Shown in pieces: positions 40,502-49,217 of a DNA stretch of 64,000 nt. The DNA lies in contig CAZKXI010000009.1 of NCBI GenBank assembly GCA_964556755.1, positions 1 through 64,000 of the forward strand, written 5' to 3'. Numbering within the stretch: position 1 is the stretch's first letter; the number at the start of each line of letters is the position of its first letter. The stretch is from UBA4085 sp964556755 (GTDB lineage: Bacteria > Acidobacteriota > Aminicenantia > Aminicenantales > UBA4085). A program made the translations under genes and the position numbers. A model generated the notes under the pieces. It made no database searches and was not told where the DNA came from. It saw only the letters and a program-made list of their open reading frames with translations.

Positions 40502-42889
40502 ATGCCGCGCCTCCCGTCCCCCCTCCGTCTGGCTCTCTTCGTCGTCCTGGCCGTCCTGATGGCGGGCGCCCTGCAGATGCGCAGCTCGGCCGACGGCCTG
40601 ACCTTCTCGGCCCACGGCTTCTCGGTCGACGGCGGCAGGCTCGCGGTCGCCGCCGCGGTCATCTTTCTCTTCATCCTGGGCCTGTGGGCCCTGTCCTCCC
40701 ACTTTCTGGCCCGGGCCACGGGATTTCCCTACAAGCGGGCCCTGGACCTCGACCTCTGGACCTGGACGCCGATCCTGTTCCTGGCCTTGACCCCCCTAGC
40801 CCTGCGGCGCTACGTCAGTCATCAGGACCTGATCGCCCGCATCAGCCTTTGGATCGCCGCCGTCCTTCTGGCCGTCGTCTATCTCAAGGCCGTTGTCGGG
40901 CGCCGCGTCGCGGCCGAGCACCGGTCGCGCATCGTGGCCGCCTGGAAGCGGTTCCTGGACCGTCCCGTCCAGTCCAAGCTCCCGGTTCTCTTCCTGGCCG
41001 CTCTGATTGTCTTCAACGGCGCCTCGCTCATCCTGTCCTCCGAAGGCGTCGCCTTCTCCGGCGACGAGCCGCACTACATCCTGAACGCCCACAGCCTCCT
41101 TCGGGACGGCGACCTCGACCTGGCCAACAACTACGACCAGGTCGACTACGCCGCCTACATGCCCGCCGGGGTCGTCCTCCGCCCCCACACGGTCCCGGGC
41201 GCCAAGCCCGGCAGCAAGTATTCCTTTCACTCGCCCGGCCTGTCGTTCTACCTCCTGCCCTTCTATGCCGTCGGCTCCGGCTGGGGACGGGCCGCCCTGA
41301 CCCTCTGGATCCGCTTCGCCATGACCATCCTCGGCGCCCTGTTCGGCCTGCAGGTCTACCTTTACGTCCGCCGCGCCTGGTTTTGGAACCGGGAGGACCT
41401 GGCCCTCGGCCTCTGGGCCGTGACCTCCCTGGCCACGCCCGTCTTCTTCTACTCTCTCCACGCCTACCCCGAGATCATGGCCGCCCTGTTCTCCCTGACC
41501 GTCTTCCGGCTGCTGCGGTTCTCCAAGTGGCTGACCCCGGGCCGGCTCCTTCTCTTCGGCCTCCTCCTGTCCTCCCTGGTCTGGCTCCACGCCCTCAAGT
41601 ACGTCTTCATCCTCATCCCGCTCTTCCTCTACTGCCTGTGGTCCCTGGCCCGCCGCCACTGCCCCCTCCGCGACTGGGCTATCTTCCTGTCCGTTCCCGC
41701 GGTCATGGCCGGCCTCTACCTCCTCTTCTCCTACAAGCTCTACGGCTCGATCAATCCGACGGCCGTCTCCTGGCAGGGGGCCATGGACGGCCGCGAGACG
41801 GCGGGCTTCCTCAAGATGCTCTGGTCGGGCATCCCCTTCCGCTTCCGGCTGGAGACGCTGCTCGGCTACTTCCTCGACCAGCGCGACGGGCTGCTGCTCT
41901 ACGCCCCGATCTACCTGTTCGCCTTCCTGGGCTTCCTCCGCATGGTCAGGGAGAAGGCCCGAGCCAAGCAGGCCTGGCTGATCCTGGCCGTCTCGGCGCC
42001 CTACGTCCTCGTCTCGGCCTTCCTGACCCAGCGGACCGGCTACGCCCCCCAGGCCCGGCCCCTGGTGGCCGCCGTCTGGGCCCTGATCTTCTTCCTGGCC
42101 GCCTATCTCGCTTCCGAGCGCAAGCCGGTCTTCACAGGGCTCTGGCACGCCTCCGTTGCCTGGAGCCTCCTGGCGACCTGGCTTCTGCTCCGTCATCCGC
42201 TGGCCCTCTACCAGGAGACCACCGCCGGCGCCGCCGACCGGGCCGGCGACCTGTTCACCCGGCTCAGCAACCTCCACCATTCCCTGCCCCCGCTGCTCCC
42301 TTCGTTCCTCAAGGTGGATGACTGGCGCTGGACGCCGAACTTCCTCTGGCCCGCCGCGGCGGCCGTCCTGGTCGTCCTCTTTCTCGTCCTCCGCGGCAAG
42401 GCCAAGCCCCTGCCGTTCGCCGGCCATCTGGCTCTGGCGGCGGTCGTCCTGGGGCTCGTCTTCGCCTGGTTCGTCGCCGTCCCGCGCACCGTGCTCACCG
42501 GGCCCGTCCCCGCCGCGCTGCCGGAGGGGCCGACCTGGACGTTCTACAACCTTTCCCGGGTCGCCCACATGCACCAGCCGGCCCGCTTCTCGCTGCTCGA
42601 GGCGGACCGCGCCTACGACTTCTACTTCGCCTCGCCCGCCCCCCTCGACAGGCTGCGGATCGACTTCGGCTCGAACCAGGGCGACTACGAGCTGAAGCTG
42701 GGGATGTGGGACGACAGGGCCGAGACGCTGGTCACCAAAGGCATGCTGGATATGCGGGTCTACGAGGCGCCTCCGTTCTACAAGAGGGGCGGGGAATACC
42801 TCTACCGCGTCTCGATCGCGGTCAAGAACCTCTCGGGCGCCAAGACGATCGACCACCCCTACCAGCTGGCCCTCAGCCCGGTCGATTGA
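40502..42889 (+). CDS. GT39/GT-C-like membrane glycosyltransferase, paralogue 1
   Basis: 795 residues. At least ten membrane helices in the first 680 residues and an extracytoplasmic C-terminal domain (about 680-795). SGDEPHYILNAHSLL near 190 holds the acidic pair expected in the first large external loop of GT-C enzymes such as ArnT and protein mannosyltransferases. YFLDQRDGLLLYAPIYLF is shared with the paralogue at 43747-46215. Such enzymes use a polyprenyl-phosphate sugar. The GT2 encoded at 42903-43646, of the type that makes polyprenyl-phosphate sugars, could supply it. A frame opening at 40445 lies upstream of the promoter and is not used. Confidence 0.8.
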   Translation: MPRLPSPLRLALFVVLAVLMAGALQMRSSADGLTFSAHGFSVDGGRLAVAAAVIFLFILGLWALSSHFLARATGFPYKRALDLDLWTWTPILFLALTPLALRRYVSHQDLIARISLWIAAVLLAVVYLKAVVGRRVAAEHRSRIVAAWKRFLDRPVQSKLPVLFLAALIVFNGASLILSSEGVAFSGDEPHYILNAHSLLRDGDLDLANNYDQVDYAAYMPAGVVLRPHTVPGAKPGSKYSFHSPGLSFYLLPFYAVGSGWGRAALTLWIRFAMTILGALFGLQVYLYVRRAWFWNREDLALGLWAVTSLATPVFFYSLHAYPEIMAALFSLTVFRLLRFSKWLTPGRLLLFGLLLSSLVWLHALKYVFILIPLFLYCLWSLARRHCPLRDWAIFLSVPAVMAGLYLLFSYKLYGSINPTAVSWQGAMDGRETAGFLKMLWSGIPFRFRLETLLGYFLDQRDGLLLYAPIYLFAFLGFLRMVREKARAKQAWLILAVSAPYVLVSAFLTQRTGYAPQARPLVAAVWALIFFLAAYLASERKPVFTGLWHASVAWSLLATWLLLRHPLALYQETTAGAADRAGDLFTRLSNLHHSLPPLLPSFLKVDDWRWTPNFLWPAAAAVLVVLFLVLRGKAKPLPFAGHLALAAVVLGLVFAWFVAVPRTVLTGPVPAALPEGPTWTFYNLSRVAHMHQPARFSLLEADRAYDFYFASPAPLDRLRIDFGSNQGDYELKLGMWDDRAETLVTKGMLDMRVYEAPPFYKRGGEYLYRVSIAVKNLSGAKTIDHPYQLALSPVD

Positions 42890-42902
42890 GCGCCGTCGCC
42901 GC

Positions 42903-43646
42903 TCAGGCGAACATGGCGAACTTCATGAGACCCTTCTTGTGCAGCTTGAACTTGACCAGGGTCTTGAGGATCGACAGGCCGTAGACGATCGAGCGCCCCA
43001 TCCCGATCTGGGAGGCTTCCTGGAAGTAGCGGGTCTCGATGGGGATCTCCCGGATCCGCATCTTGTGCAGGACGCCCTGGGCGATGATCTCGGAGTCGAA
43101 GACGAAGTCGTCCGAGTTGGCCAGGAAGGCCACGGTCTCCAGGTACTTGCGGGAGTAGGCCCGCAGCCCGGAGTGGTATTCCGTCAGGTACATGTAGAAC
43201 GTGGCGTTCTCCACGGCCGTCAGGAAGATGTTGGCCAGGTACTTCCATTTGGGCATGCCCCCCTCCATGGGGTGGCCGCCCAGCATCCGCGAGCCGAAGA
43301 CCGCGTCGCAGCGCCCGTCCAGGATGGGCTGGATGAGCTCCGGGATCACGGTCGGATCGTACTGGTGGTCGGGGTGGATCATGACCACGATCTCGGCCCC
43401 CTGCTTGAGGGCCTCCGTGTAGCAGGTCTTCTGATTGCCGCCGTAGCCGCGGTTCTCCGGATGGACGATGACCTGAAGCCCCAGCCGGCGGGCCAGCTCC
43501 ACGGTGCCGTCGCGGCTGCAATCGTCGACCAGGAGGATGTCGTCCACCCAGTCCATGGAGATGTCGTCCAGGGTCCTCTGGAGGGTCTTCTCGGCGTTGT
43601 AGGCCGGCATGATGACCATCACCTTGCGGCCGTGCTTGTACGACAT
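42903..43646 (-). CDS. Glycosyltransferase family 2, dolichol-phosphate mannose synthase-like
   Basis: 247 residues from the ATG at 43646. VMVIMPAYNAEKTLQRTL opens a GT-A fold. DILLVDDCSRDGTVELA, HPENRGYGGNQKTCY and VVMIHPDHQYDPTVIPELI (metal-binding DH variant in place of DAD) resemble the short DPM1-like enzymes of envelope clusters. No C-terminal membrane helix is obvious. It sits convergent and divergent between the two GT39-like paralogues, whose lipid-linked sugar donor it may make. Confidence 0.85.
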   Translation of the reverse strand: MSYKHGRKVMVIMPAYNAEKTLQRTLDDISMDWVDDILLVDDCSRDGTVELARRLGLQVIVHPENRGYGGNQKTCYTEALKQGAEIVVMIHPDHQYDPTVIPELIQPILDGRCDAVFGSRMLGGHPMEGGMPKWKYLANIFLTAVENATFYMYLTEYHSGLRAYSRKYLETVAFLANSDDFVFDSEIIAQGVLHKMRIREIPIETRYFQEASQIGMGRSIVYGLSILKTLVKFKLHKKGLMKFAMFA

Positions 43647-43711
43647 GGTGCCTTTACGGCTCAGGACTCTACCATAGATCGCCCATCCCGCCAACCGGCC
43701 GCCGGGGCGCC

Positions 43712-43740
43712 TTGACTTGCCCGGGGGTCTGATCTATACC
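43712..43740 (+). promoter_or_regulatory. Promoter of the second GT39-like gene, predicted leaderless
   Basis: TTGACT (43712-43717), 17-base spacer, TATACC (43735-43740), then six bases to the ATG at 43747. No Shine-Dalgarno sequence. Confidence 0.65.
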
Positions 43741-43746
43741 CGTTCC

Positions 43747-46215
43747 ATGCGCAAGATCTCCTCGGCCGCTTCGACGGCGGCGATCCTGCTCGCCGCGGCG
43801 GGCCTGACCGTGGGGCTGACCCTGCTGCGCCAGTCCGCCGCGTTCAGCATCCTGGGCCACGGCCTGGTCCTCAACGGCCGCCTCCTGCCGCCGTTCCTCA
43901 TCCTGGGCGTCGCCATCTTCTTCGGCCTGGCCCTGGGCATCCAGCTCTGGGCCCATGCCGGCGCCGGGACGGGGGGAAAGGACCTGGAAGAGGAGCGATT
44001 CCGCAGGGGGGCTGTCGCCTGCCTGCCCTTTGCGGCCCTGCTGGCGGCCCCGGCGCTGCTCCGCGACTACCTGACGCGCGACGACTTCAAGACGCGCTTC
44101 TGGCTCCTGGTCATCTTCGCCCTGGCCGCCGCCGTCTACCTGGCTTGGGCCGGCCGCGCCTCTTCCCTCGGCGCCGCGCAGCCCGGCATCGGCAAGAAAG
44201 GATCGAAGCCGGGCTTCCCCGCTCGCCTCACCGCCCTGCCGCTCCGCCGCCGCCTCCTCGTCCTGGGCTTGGCCGCCTTCCTCCTCTACGCCGGCGCGGC
44301 CGTCATCCTCGTCGACCGCGGCGCCGCCTTCTCCGGCGACGAGCCCAACTACCTCATCAACGCCCACAGCCTGCTCTACGACCGGGACGTCAACCTGGCC
44401 AACAACTACGCCTCCGACGACCATTTCCACTTCTACTCCCGCAAGGCCGACCCGCGGGTCAAGATGGGCGTCTACGCCCGCGAGGGCAAGAAGGGGCGCG
44501 GCCACGTCTATCCCATCAACCTGCCCGGCGTCTCCGCGCTGATGGTCCCCTTCTACGCCGCCGCCCAGGCCTTCGGCGACAGCCAGGCCCGGACCGTCAT
44601 CCTGCGCGGCAGCCTGATCGTCTGGGCCGTGCTGCTGGGGCTCCAGGTCTACCTCCTGGCGCTGCAGCTGTGGAAGCGCGAGGGAACGGCCCTGGCGCTG
44701 TGGGCCGTCTACGCCTTCAGCACGCCCGTGCTCTTCTACGCCGTCCATCTCTATCCCGAGATCCCGATCGCCCTGTTCTCCCTCTACATCTACCGGATGG
44801 TCCGCTCGGGCCGGGTCCTGCGGCCCGCCCATCTGGCCTTCATGGGCCTCCTGCTGGGCTCGTTCTTCTGGTTCGGGCTGAAGTACAACATGATCTTCTG
44901 GCCGCTGCTGGCCGTGGCCGTCTTCGAGCTCTGGAAGACCCAGCGGCCGCGGGCTAAGATCCTCTGGCTGGTCGGGCCGGCCTTGGCCGGGCTGGCCCTG
45001 TTCTACTTCGGCGTCTGGACGATGTACGGCACGATCTCGCCCTTCGCCGTCTACGAGGGCGCCATCTCCGGCGAGCAGGCCCGGGCGACGACCCAGGCCT
45101 TCCTCGACCTGCCGCACGCGGCCCGCGTGGACGCCTTCCTGGACTATTTCCTGGACCAGCGCGACGGCCTCTTCCTCTACGCGCCCTTCTGGATCTTCGC
45201 CCTGCTGGGATGCGTGGAGATGATCCGCCGGGCCCGGGGCGAGCTGCTGCGGCTGCTCCTCATCGCCGGTCCCTTCGTCCTCAACTACGCCTTCTTCACC
45301 CACCGCCAGGGCGCCTGCCCGCAGGCCCGGGTCCTGACGCCCGTCTCCTGGGTCGGCGCGATCGCGGTGGGATACTTCCTGGCCCACGCCGGGAACCGGT
45401 TCTTCCGCTGGCTGTTCGGGCTGGCCGCCGGGGCGGGGGCCGCGATCTCCGGCCTCCTGCTCGCCCACCCCGCGTTCCTCAGCCAGCCCACGACCCACGG
45501 CTACACCAGCCGGGCCGGCGACCTGTTCGTCCACCTCGGCAGCCTGCGCATCTTCTGGCCGCCCTACCTGCCGTCCTTCATCAAGGTCGACAACCGGGGC
45601 TACGCGCCGAACCTCATCTGGGTCGGGCTGCTGGCGCTCTTTGTCGCCGCCTATGCGGCCTGGAGCGGCAGGGCTCTCAAGCGGCTGCCGTTCGGATTCC
45701 ACGCCGCGGCGGCGGCCCTGCTGCTGGCGGGAGCGGCGGCGCTCTGGGTGGCCGCGCCCCGGCCTTGCCTCTACCCCTCTCTTCCGGTCGACTTCGCCGC
45801 CGGCGGGCGGCTGGGCTTCTACCCGGCCCAGGCGGGGAGCGGCGTCATCGCCAAGCCCGACGGCTCGCTCTATCTTCACTTCGCCAAGTCCTACCGGCTC
45901 TACTTCGCTTCGCGCGAGGAGCTGGGCTCGGTCGAGCTGACCTACGGCTCGCTCAAGGGATCGCACCGGGTCTCGATGTCGCTGTTCGACGTGCCGCTGA
46001 CGGCCGACCGGACCGACCGGGAGAGCAAGACCCTGATCTTCCGGCCGACGGCATCCTATCGGCGCGGCGATCTCTTTCTCTATCTCCTGAATGTGAGCCT
46101 GGAGCACGTCTCGACGGAGTCGATGCTGGACGCGCCCTTCCGGATCGGGATCCGGCCGCTCCGGCCTCAGCCCAGGACGATGGCCAGGATCTCGGCCGGC
46201 GAATCGACCAAATAG
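43747..46215 (+). CDS. GT39/GT-C-like membrane glycosyltransferase, paralogue 2
   Basis: 822 residues, paralogue of the gene at 40502. Shared blocks are SGDEPNYLINAHSLL with DVNLANNY, YLLALQLWKREG, ALYAVHLYPE-type loop VLFYAVHLYPEIP, and FLDYFLDQRDGLFLYAPFW. Multiple membrane helices precede a beta-rich extracytoplasmic C-terminal domain. It is longer in the N-terminal third. The start at 43747 is preferred because the promoter lies across the earlier in-frame codon at 43717. The last 49 bases overlap the convergent HAD gene. Confidence 0.8.
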   Translation: MRKISSAASTAAILLAAAGLTVGLTLLRQSAAFSILGHGLVLNGRLLPPFLILGVAIFFGLALGIQLWAHAGAGTGGKDLEEERFRRGAVACLPFAALLAAPALLRDYLTRDDFKTRFWLLVIFALAAAVYLAWAGRASSLGAAQPGIGKKGSKPGFPARLTALPLRRRLLVLGLAAFLLYAGAAVILVDRGAAFSGDEPNYLINAHSLLYDRDVNLANNYASDDHFHFYSRKADPRVKMGVYAREGKKGRGHVYPINLPGVSALMVPFYAAAQAFGDSQARTVILRGSLIVWAVLLGLQVYLLALQLWKREGTALALWAVYAFSTPVLFYAVHLYPEIPIALFSLYIYRMVRSGRVLRPAHLAFMGLLLGSFFWFGLKYNMIFWPLLAVAVFELWKTQRPRAKILWLVGPALAGLALFYFGVWTMYGTISPFAVYEGAISGEQARATTQAFLDLPHAARVDAFLDYFLDQRDGLFLYAPFWIFALLGCVEMIRRARGELLRLLLIAGPFVLNYAFFTHRQGACPQARVLTPVSWVGAIAVGYFLAHAGNRFFRWLFGLAAGAGAAISGLLLAHPAFLSQPTTHGYTSRAGDLFVHLGSLRIFWPPYLPSFIKVDNRGYAPNLIWVGLLALFVAAYAAWSGRALKRLPFGFHAAAAALLLAGAAALWVAAPRPCLYPSLPVDFAAGGRLGFYPAQAGSGVIAKPDGSLYLHFAKSYRLYFASREELGSVELTYGSLKGSHRVSMSLFDVPLTADRTDRESKTLIFRPTASYRRGDLFLYLLNVSLEHVSTESMLDAPFRIGIRPLRPQPRTMARISAGESTK

Positions 46216-46859
46216 TCCGGCCGCAAGGACGCCAGCTTCTCGCGGCGGTGGAATCCCCAACTGACGGAGATGACCGGGATGGGGACCTTCCGGCAGGCCT
46301 CGATGTCCCGCACCTCGTCGCCCACGTAGACGACCTCGTCGCGCCGCAGCCGGCGCCGCCGCAGGAGGCGGCGCAGGGCCCGCTTCTTGCCGAAGAGACG
46401 GGTCTCGGAGTGGATGAAGTCGAAGACGTCCAGGTCGCGGGCGCGGAGGAGCTTGTGGACGTTGGCGCCCGAGTTCGAGGTCAGGATCCCCAGCCGGAAG
46501 CCCTCGGCCTTGAGGCGGAGGACGAGCTCGCGGATTCCCGGGAAGAGCTCGATCTCGTCGATGCGCTTGTGGAGCTCCTTTTGGGAGTGACGGACGAGCT
46601 TGGGCAGGCGGAGCCGGGAGATCTCGTAGTGGCGGAGCATCTCACGCCCGGACAGGCTGCGCATCCGCTCCACATCGGACTCGCTGAGCGTCGGGATGCG
46701 GAACTCTTCGGAGTGGCTGTTGATGATATGGACGATCGCGGCCAGGGTGTCGGCCAGGGTGCCGTCAAAGTCGAAGATCAGCGTCGAGCGGACGCCCGCC
46801 CGAGCCGAGGAAGAGCCGGACGAGGCGGCGGGCGCGGAGATCATCTCGTTTATTTCCAT
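46167..46859 (-). CDS. HAD-superfamily hydrolase (phosphoglycolate phosphatase-like)
   Basis: 230 residues. After a low-complexity Ala/Ser N terminus comes STLIFDFDGTLADTL with the nucleophile and acid Asp, then GILTSNSGANV (motif II), a Lys in FGKKRALRR (motif III) and VVYVGDEVRDIEACRK (motif IV). A four-helix cap lies between, as in Gph-like enzymes. Substrate unknown. Its 3' end overlaps the convergent membrane glycosyltransferase gene by 49 bases. Confidence 0.88.
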   Translation of the reverse strand: MEINEMISAPAASSGSSSARAGVRSTLIFDFDGTLADTLAAIVHIINSHSEEFRIPTLSESDVERMRSLSGREMLRHYEISRLRLPKLVRHSQKELHKRIDEIELFPGIRELVLRLKAEGFRLGILTSNSGANVHKLLRARDLDVFDFIHSETRLFGKKRALRRLLRRRRLRRDEVVYVGDEVRDIEACRKVPIPVISVSWGFHRREKLASLRPDYLVDSPAEILAIVLG

Positions 46860-46869
46860 TCAACAGAGT

Positions 46870-46898
46870 ATTTTACACCCGTAACCGCGGTCGGTCAA
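46870..46898 (-). promoter_or_regulatory. Promoter of the HAD gene, predicted near-leaderless
   Basis: On the minus strand TTGACC (46893-46898), 17-base spacer, TAAAAT (46870-46875), then ten bases to the ATG at 46859. No Shine-Dalgarno sequence. Confidence 0.6.
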
Positions 46899-46905
46899 CG
46901 AAGGG

Positions 46906-47949
46906 TCAACGGACGAACGCCTCCGCGGCCGGCCGCCGCGGGTAAGCGTCCAGCTCGAGGGCCTCGGGGATCGGCTCCCCCGCTTCGAGCTTGCTTAGAG
47001 CCAGGGCCCCGACCATGGCCGCGTTGTCGGTGCAGAGGCGGCCCGAGGGGACGGCCCAGGCCAGGCCGCGCGAGCGGGCGGTCTCCTCGAAACGGGTCCG
47101 CAGGCGCTGGTTCCGGGCCACGCCGCCGCAGAGGATGAGCGACTTCGGATCGACGCGCTCCGTCGCCCGCAGCAGGTTCCCGACCAGGGACCGGACGACC
47201 GCGGCCTCGAAGCTGGCCAGGAAGTCCGGCAGGCGGGAATGATCGCGATTCAAGCCGCTCTCGCGGACATGGCGGATGGCGGCGGTCTTCAAGCCGCTGA
47301 AGCTGAAGTCCAGGCTGCGGTCGGACATGCGCGGCAGGACGAACGGAAAGGCCTTGGGATCGCCGGGCCCGGCCAGCTTCTGGATGACGGGTCCGCCGGG
47401 ATAGCCCAGGTCGAGGAATTTGGCGATCTTGTCCAGCGCCTCGCCGGCCGCGTCGTCGCGCGTCCGGCCCAGGAGCTCCAGGCGCAGGCGCTCGCGAAGG
47501 AGGAAGAGCGAGGTGTGGCCTCCCGAGACGATCAGGGCCAGGGCCGGAAGCGGCGTGCCGGGCTGCTCCAGGAAGGCCGCTTCGATATGGGCCTGTACGT
47601 GGTCCACGCCGATGAGCGGCTTGCCGAAGACATAGGCCAGGCCCTTGGCAAAGGAGACGCCCACCAGGAGAGAGCCGATCAGGCCGGGTCCCTGGGTGAC
47701 GGCGAAGGCGTCGATGTCCGCCGAGCCGCAGCCGGCCAGGGCCAGGCTCTCGGCTACGACGGGGGCGATGGCCTTCAGGTGCTGGCGGGAGGCCAGCTCG
47801 GGCACGACGCCGCCGTAGGGGGCGTGGATCTCGTCCTGCGACAGGACGACGTTGGACAGGACGCGGGGAGCGTCGGCGCCGGCTTGGCGGCTTTCCAGAA
47901 CGGCCGCTGACGTCTCGTCGCACGAGGATTCGATCGCCAGAATGCGCAT
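46906..47949 (-). CDS. tsaD: tRNA N6-adenosine threonylcarbamoyltransferase TsaD
   Basis: 347 residues from the ATG at 47949. MRILAIESSCDETSAAVLE is the universal TsaD start. VVPELASRQHLKAI and VDHVQAHIEAAFL provide the HxxxH metal site. ALIVSGGHTSL, FSFSGLKTA and LCGGVARNQRLR complete the ASKHA-fold nucleotide site. It transfers threonylcarbamoyl to A37 of ANN-reading tRNAs, together with TsaB and TsaE, which are not in this window. A TATAAT box is nine bases before the ATG. Confidence 0.97.
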   Translation of the reverse strand: MRILAIESSCDETSAAVLESRQAGADAPRVLSNVVLSQDEIHAPYGGVVPELASRQHLKAIAPVVAESLALAGCGSADIDAFAVTQGPGLIGSLLVGVSFAKGLAYVFGKPLIGVDHVQAHIEAAFLEQPGTPLPALALIVSGGHTSLFLLRERLRLELLGRTRDDAAGEALDKIAKFLDLGYPGGPVIQKLAGPGDPKAFPFVLPRMSDRSLDFSFSGLKTAAIRHVRESGLNRDHSRLPDFLASFEAAVVRSLVGNLLRATERVDPKSLILCGGVARNQRLRTRFEETARSRGLAWAVPSGRLCTDNAAMVGALALSKLEAGEPIPEALELDAYPRRPAAEAFVR

Positions 47950-47958
47950 CACCCTCGC

Positions 47959-47964
47959 ATTATA
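47959..47964 (-). promoter_or_regulatory. -10 box of tsaD, predicted near-leaderless
   Basis: TATAAT on the minus strand, nine bases before the tsaD ATG. No good -35 match. The GAGGG in between is too close to serve as a ribosome site. Confidence 0.5.
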
Positions 47965-48105
47965 CGCGATTGAGCCGCGTCTTCGCATCGCCTCCCGCGG
48001 CGAGCCTCGCGGTCGGCCGGGGAGCCCCCCCGGGGCAGGCCGTATGGGAACAGATCTTCACCCTTCATCCGGGAGCCGATGGGACGGCCTCGGTGGCCGG
48101 CGGGC

Positions 48106-49134
48106 TCACGTCCGCCAGGCGGCCAGGGAGGCCCCGTAAGGCGGAGTGGCCACGCCCTTCTCGGTGATGATGGCCGTAATGTAGCGGGCCGGCGTGACGT
48201 CGAAGGCCGGATTGCGGACAGCCGCGCCGGGCGGCACGATCAGGCGGCCGTTGATCTCGCGGACCTCCGCGGCCGGACGCTCCTCGATCGGGATCAGGCC
48301 GCCGTGGGCCAGGCTGAAGTCGAACGTGCTCAGGGGCGCCGCGACGGTGAAGGGGACATCGTTCTCGTGGCAGAGCACGGCCACCGAATAGGTTCCGATC
48401 TTGTTGGCCGCGTCGCCGTTGCGGGCGATGCGATCGGCGCCGACCACGGCGAACTGGATTTGGCCCTTATGGAGAAGCCAGCCGGCCATGTTGTCGGTAA
48501 TGACTTCATAGGGGATGTTCAGCTTGTCCAGCTCCCAGGCCGTCAGGCGGGCGCCCTGGAGAAAGGGACGCGTCTCGTCGGCCAGGACGCGGATCTTCTT
48601 GCCCGCCTCCCAGGCCGCCCGGATGACGCCGACCGCCGTGCCGTATCCGGCGGTGGCCAGCCCGCCGGCGTTGCAATGGGTCAGGATGGTCGCTCCATCG
48701 GGGACAAGAGCGGCGCCGTTGGCTCCGATGAGGCGGCAGATGTCCTCGTCCTCGCGCTCGATCTCCTTGGCCTCGGCCAGCAGCCTCTCCTGGAGAGCGG
48801 GTAGGGACAGGCCGTGCTGGGCCTGGAAGACGCGCCGCATCCTCTCCAGGGCCCAGAAGAGATTCCGGGCCGTCGGGCGCGTCCTCCAGAGGCGGGCCTG
48901 AATGCGGTCGACTTCGGCGGAGATATCGGCGCCCGGCTTCAGGCGCCGAATTCCCAGAGCGAAGCCGTAGGCCGCCGCGACGCCGATGGCCGGGGCGCCG
49001 CGGATGACCATCGTCTCGATAGCCTCGGCAACCTTGTCCACGTCGTCCAGCTCGAGGTAGACCTCTTCCAAAGGCAGACGCCGCTGGTCGATCATCACGA
49101 CCCGGCCGTCCTTCCATTCGATTGTCGGATGCAT
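48106..49134 (-). CDS. mtnA: S-methyl-5-thioribose-1-phosphate isomerase MtnA
   Basis: 342 residues. IRGAPAIGVAAAYGFALG, ARNLFWALERM, TILTHCNAGGLATAGYGTA (catalytic Cys) and VVGADRIARNGDAANKIG (catalytic Asp) are the MtnA signatures that separate it from eIF2B subunits. It isomerises methylthioribose 1-phosphate to methylthioribulose 1-phosphate in methionine salvage. No other salvage genes adjoin. Weak CGGAG site; a TAGAAT -10 box lies at 49152-49157. Confidence 0.95.
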   Translation of the reverse strand: MHPTIEWKDGRVVMIDQRRLPLEEVYLELDDVDKVAEAIETMVIRGAPAIGVAAAYGFALGIRRLKPGADISAEVDRIQARLWRTRPTARNLFWALERMRRVFQAQHGLSLPALQERLLAEAKEIEREDEDICRLIGANGAALVPDGATILTHCNAGGLATAGYGTAVGVIRAAWEAGKKIRVLADETRPFLQGARLTAWELDKLNIPYEVITDNMAGWLLHKGQIQFAVVGADRIARNGDAANKIGTYSVAVLCHENDVPFTVAAPLSTFDFSLAHGGLIPIEERPAAEVREINGRLIVPPGAAVRNPAFDVTPARYITAIITEKGVATPPYGASLAAWRT

Positions 49135-49163
49135 GCTGGGACTCCGGGGCTATTCTACATCGA

Positions 49164-49217
49164 GAGCGGCCGATCCTCATCATCCGCATCGGGCACCGAA
49201 AAGAGATCATTCTATTC
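49164..49217 (+). pseudogene. Remnant of a RelE/ParE toxin 3' end
   Basis: Translated on the plus strand this reads PILIIRIGHRKEIILF, nearly identical to the end of the intact RelE-type toxin at 57352-57627 (LILILRIGHRKEIYLS). Nothing upstream continues the gene, where the frame runs antisense through mtnA. It is a decayed fragment in the mtnA-dehydrogenase gap. Confidence 0.65.
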
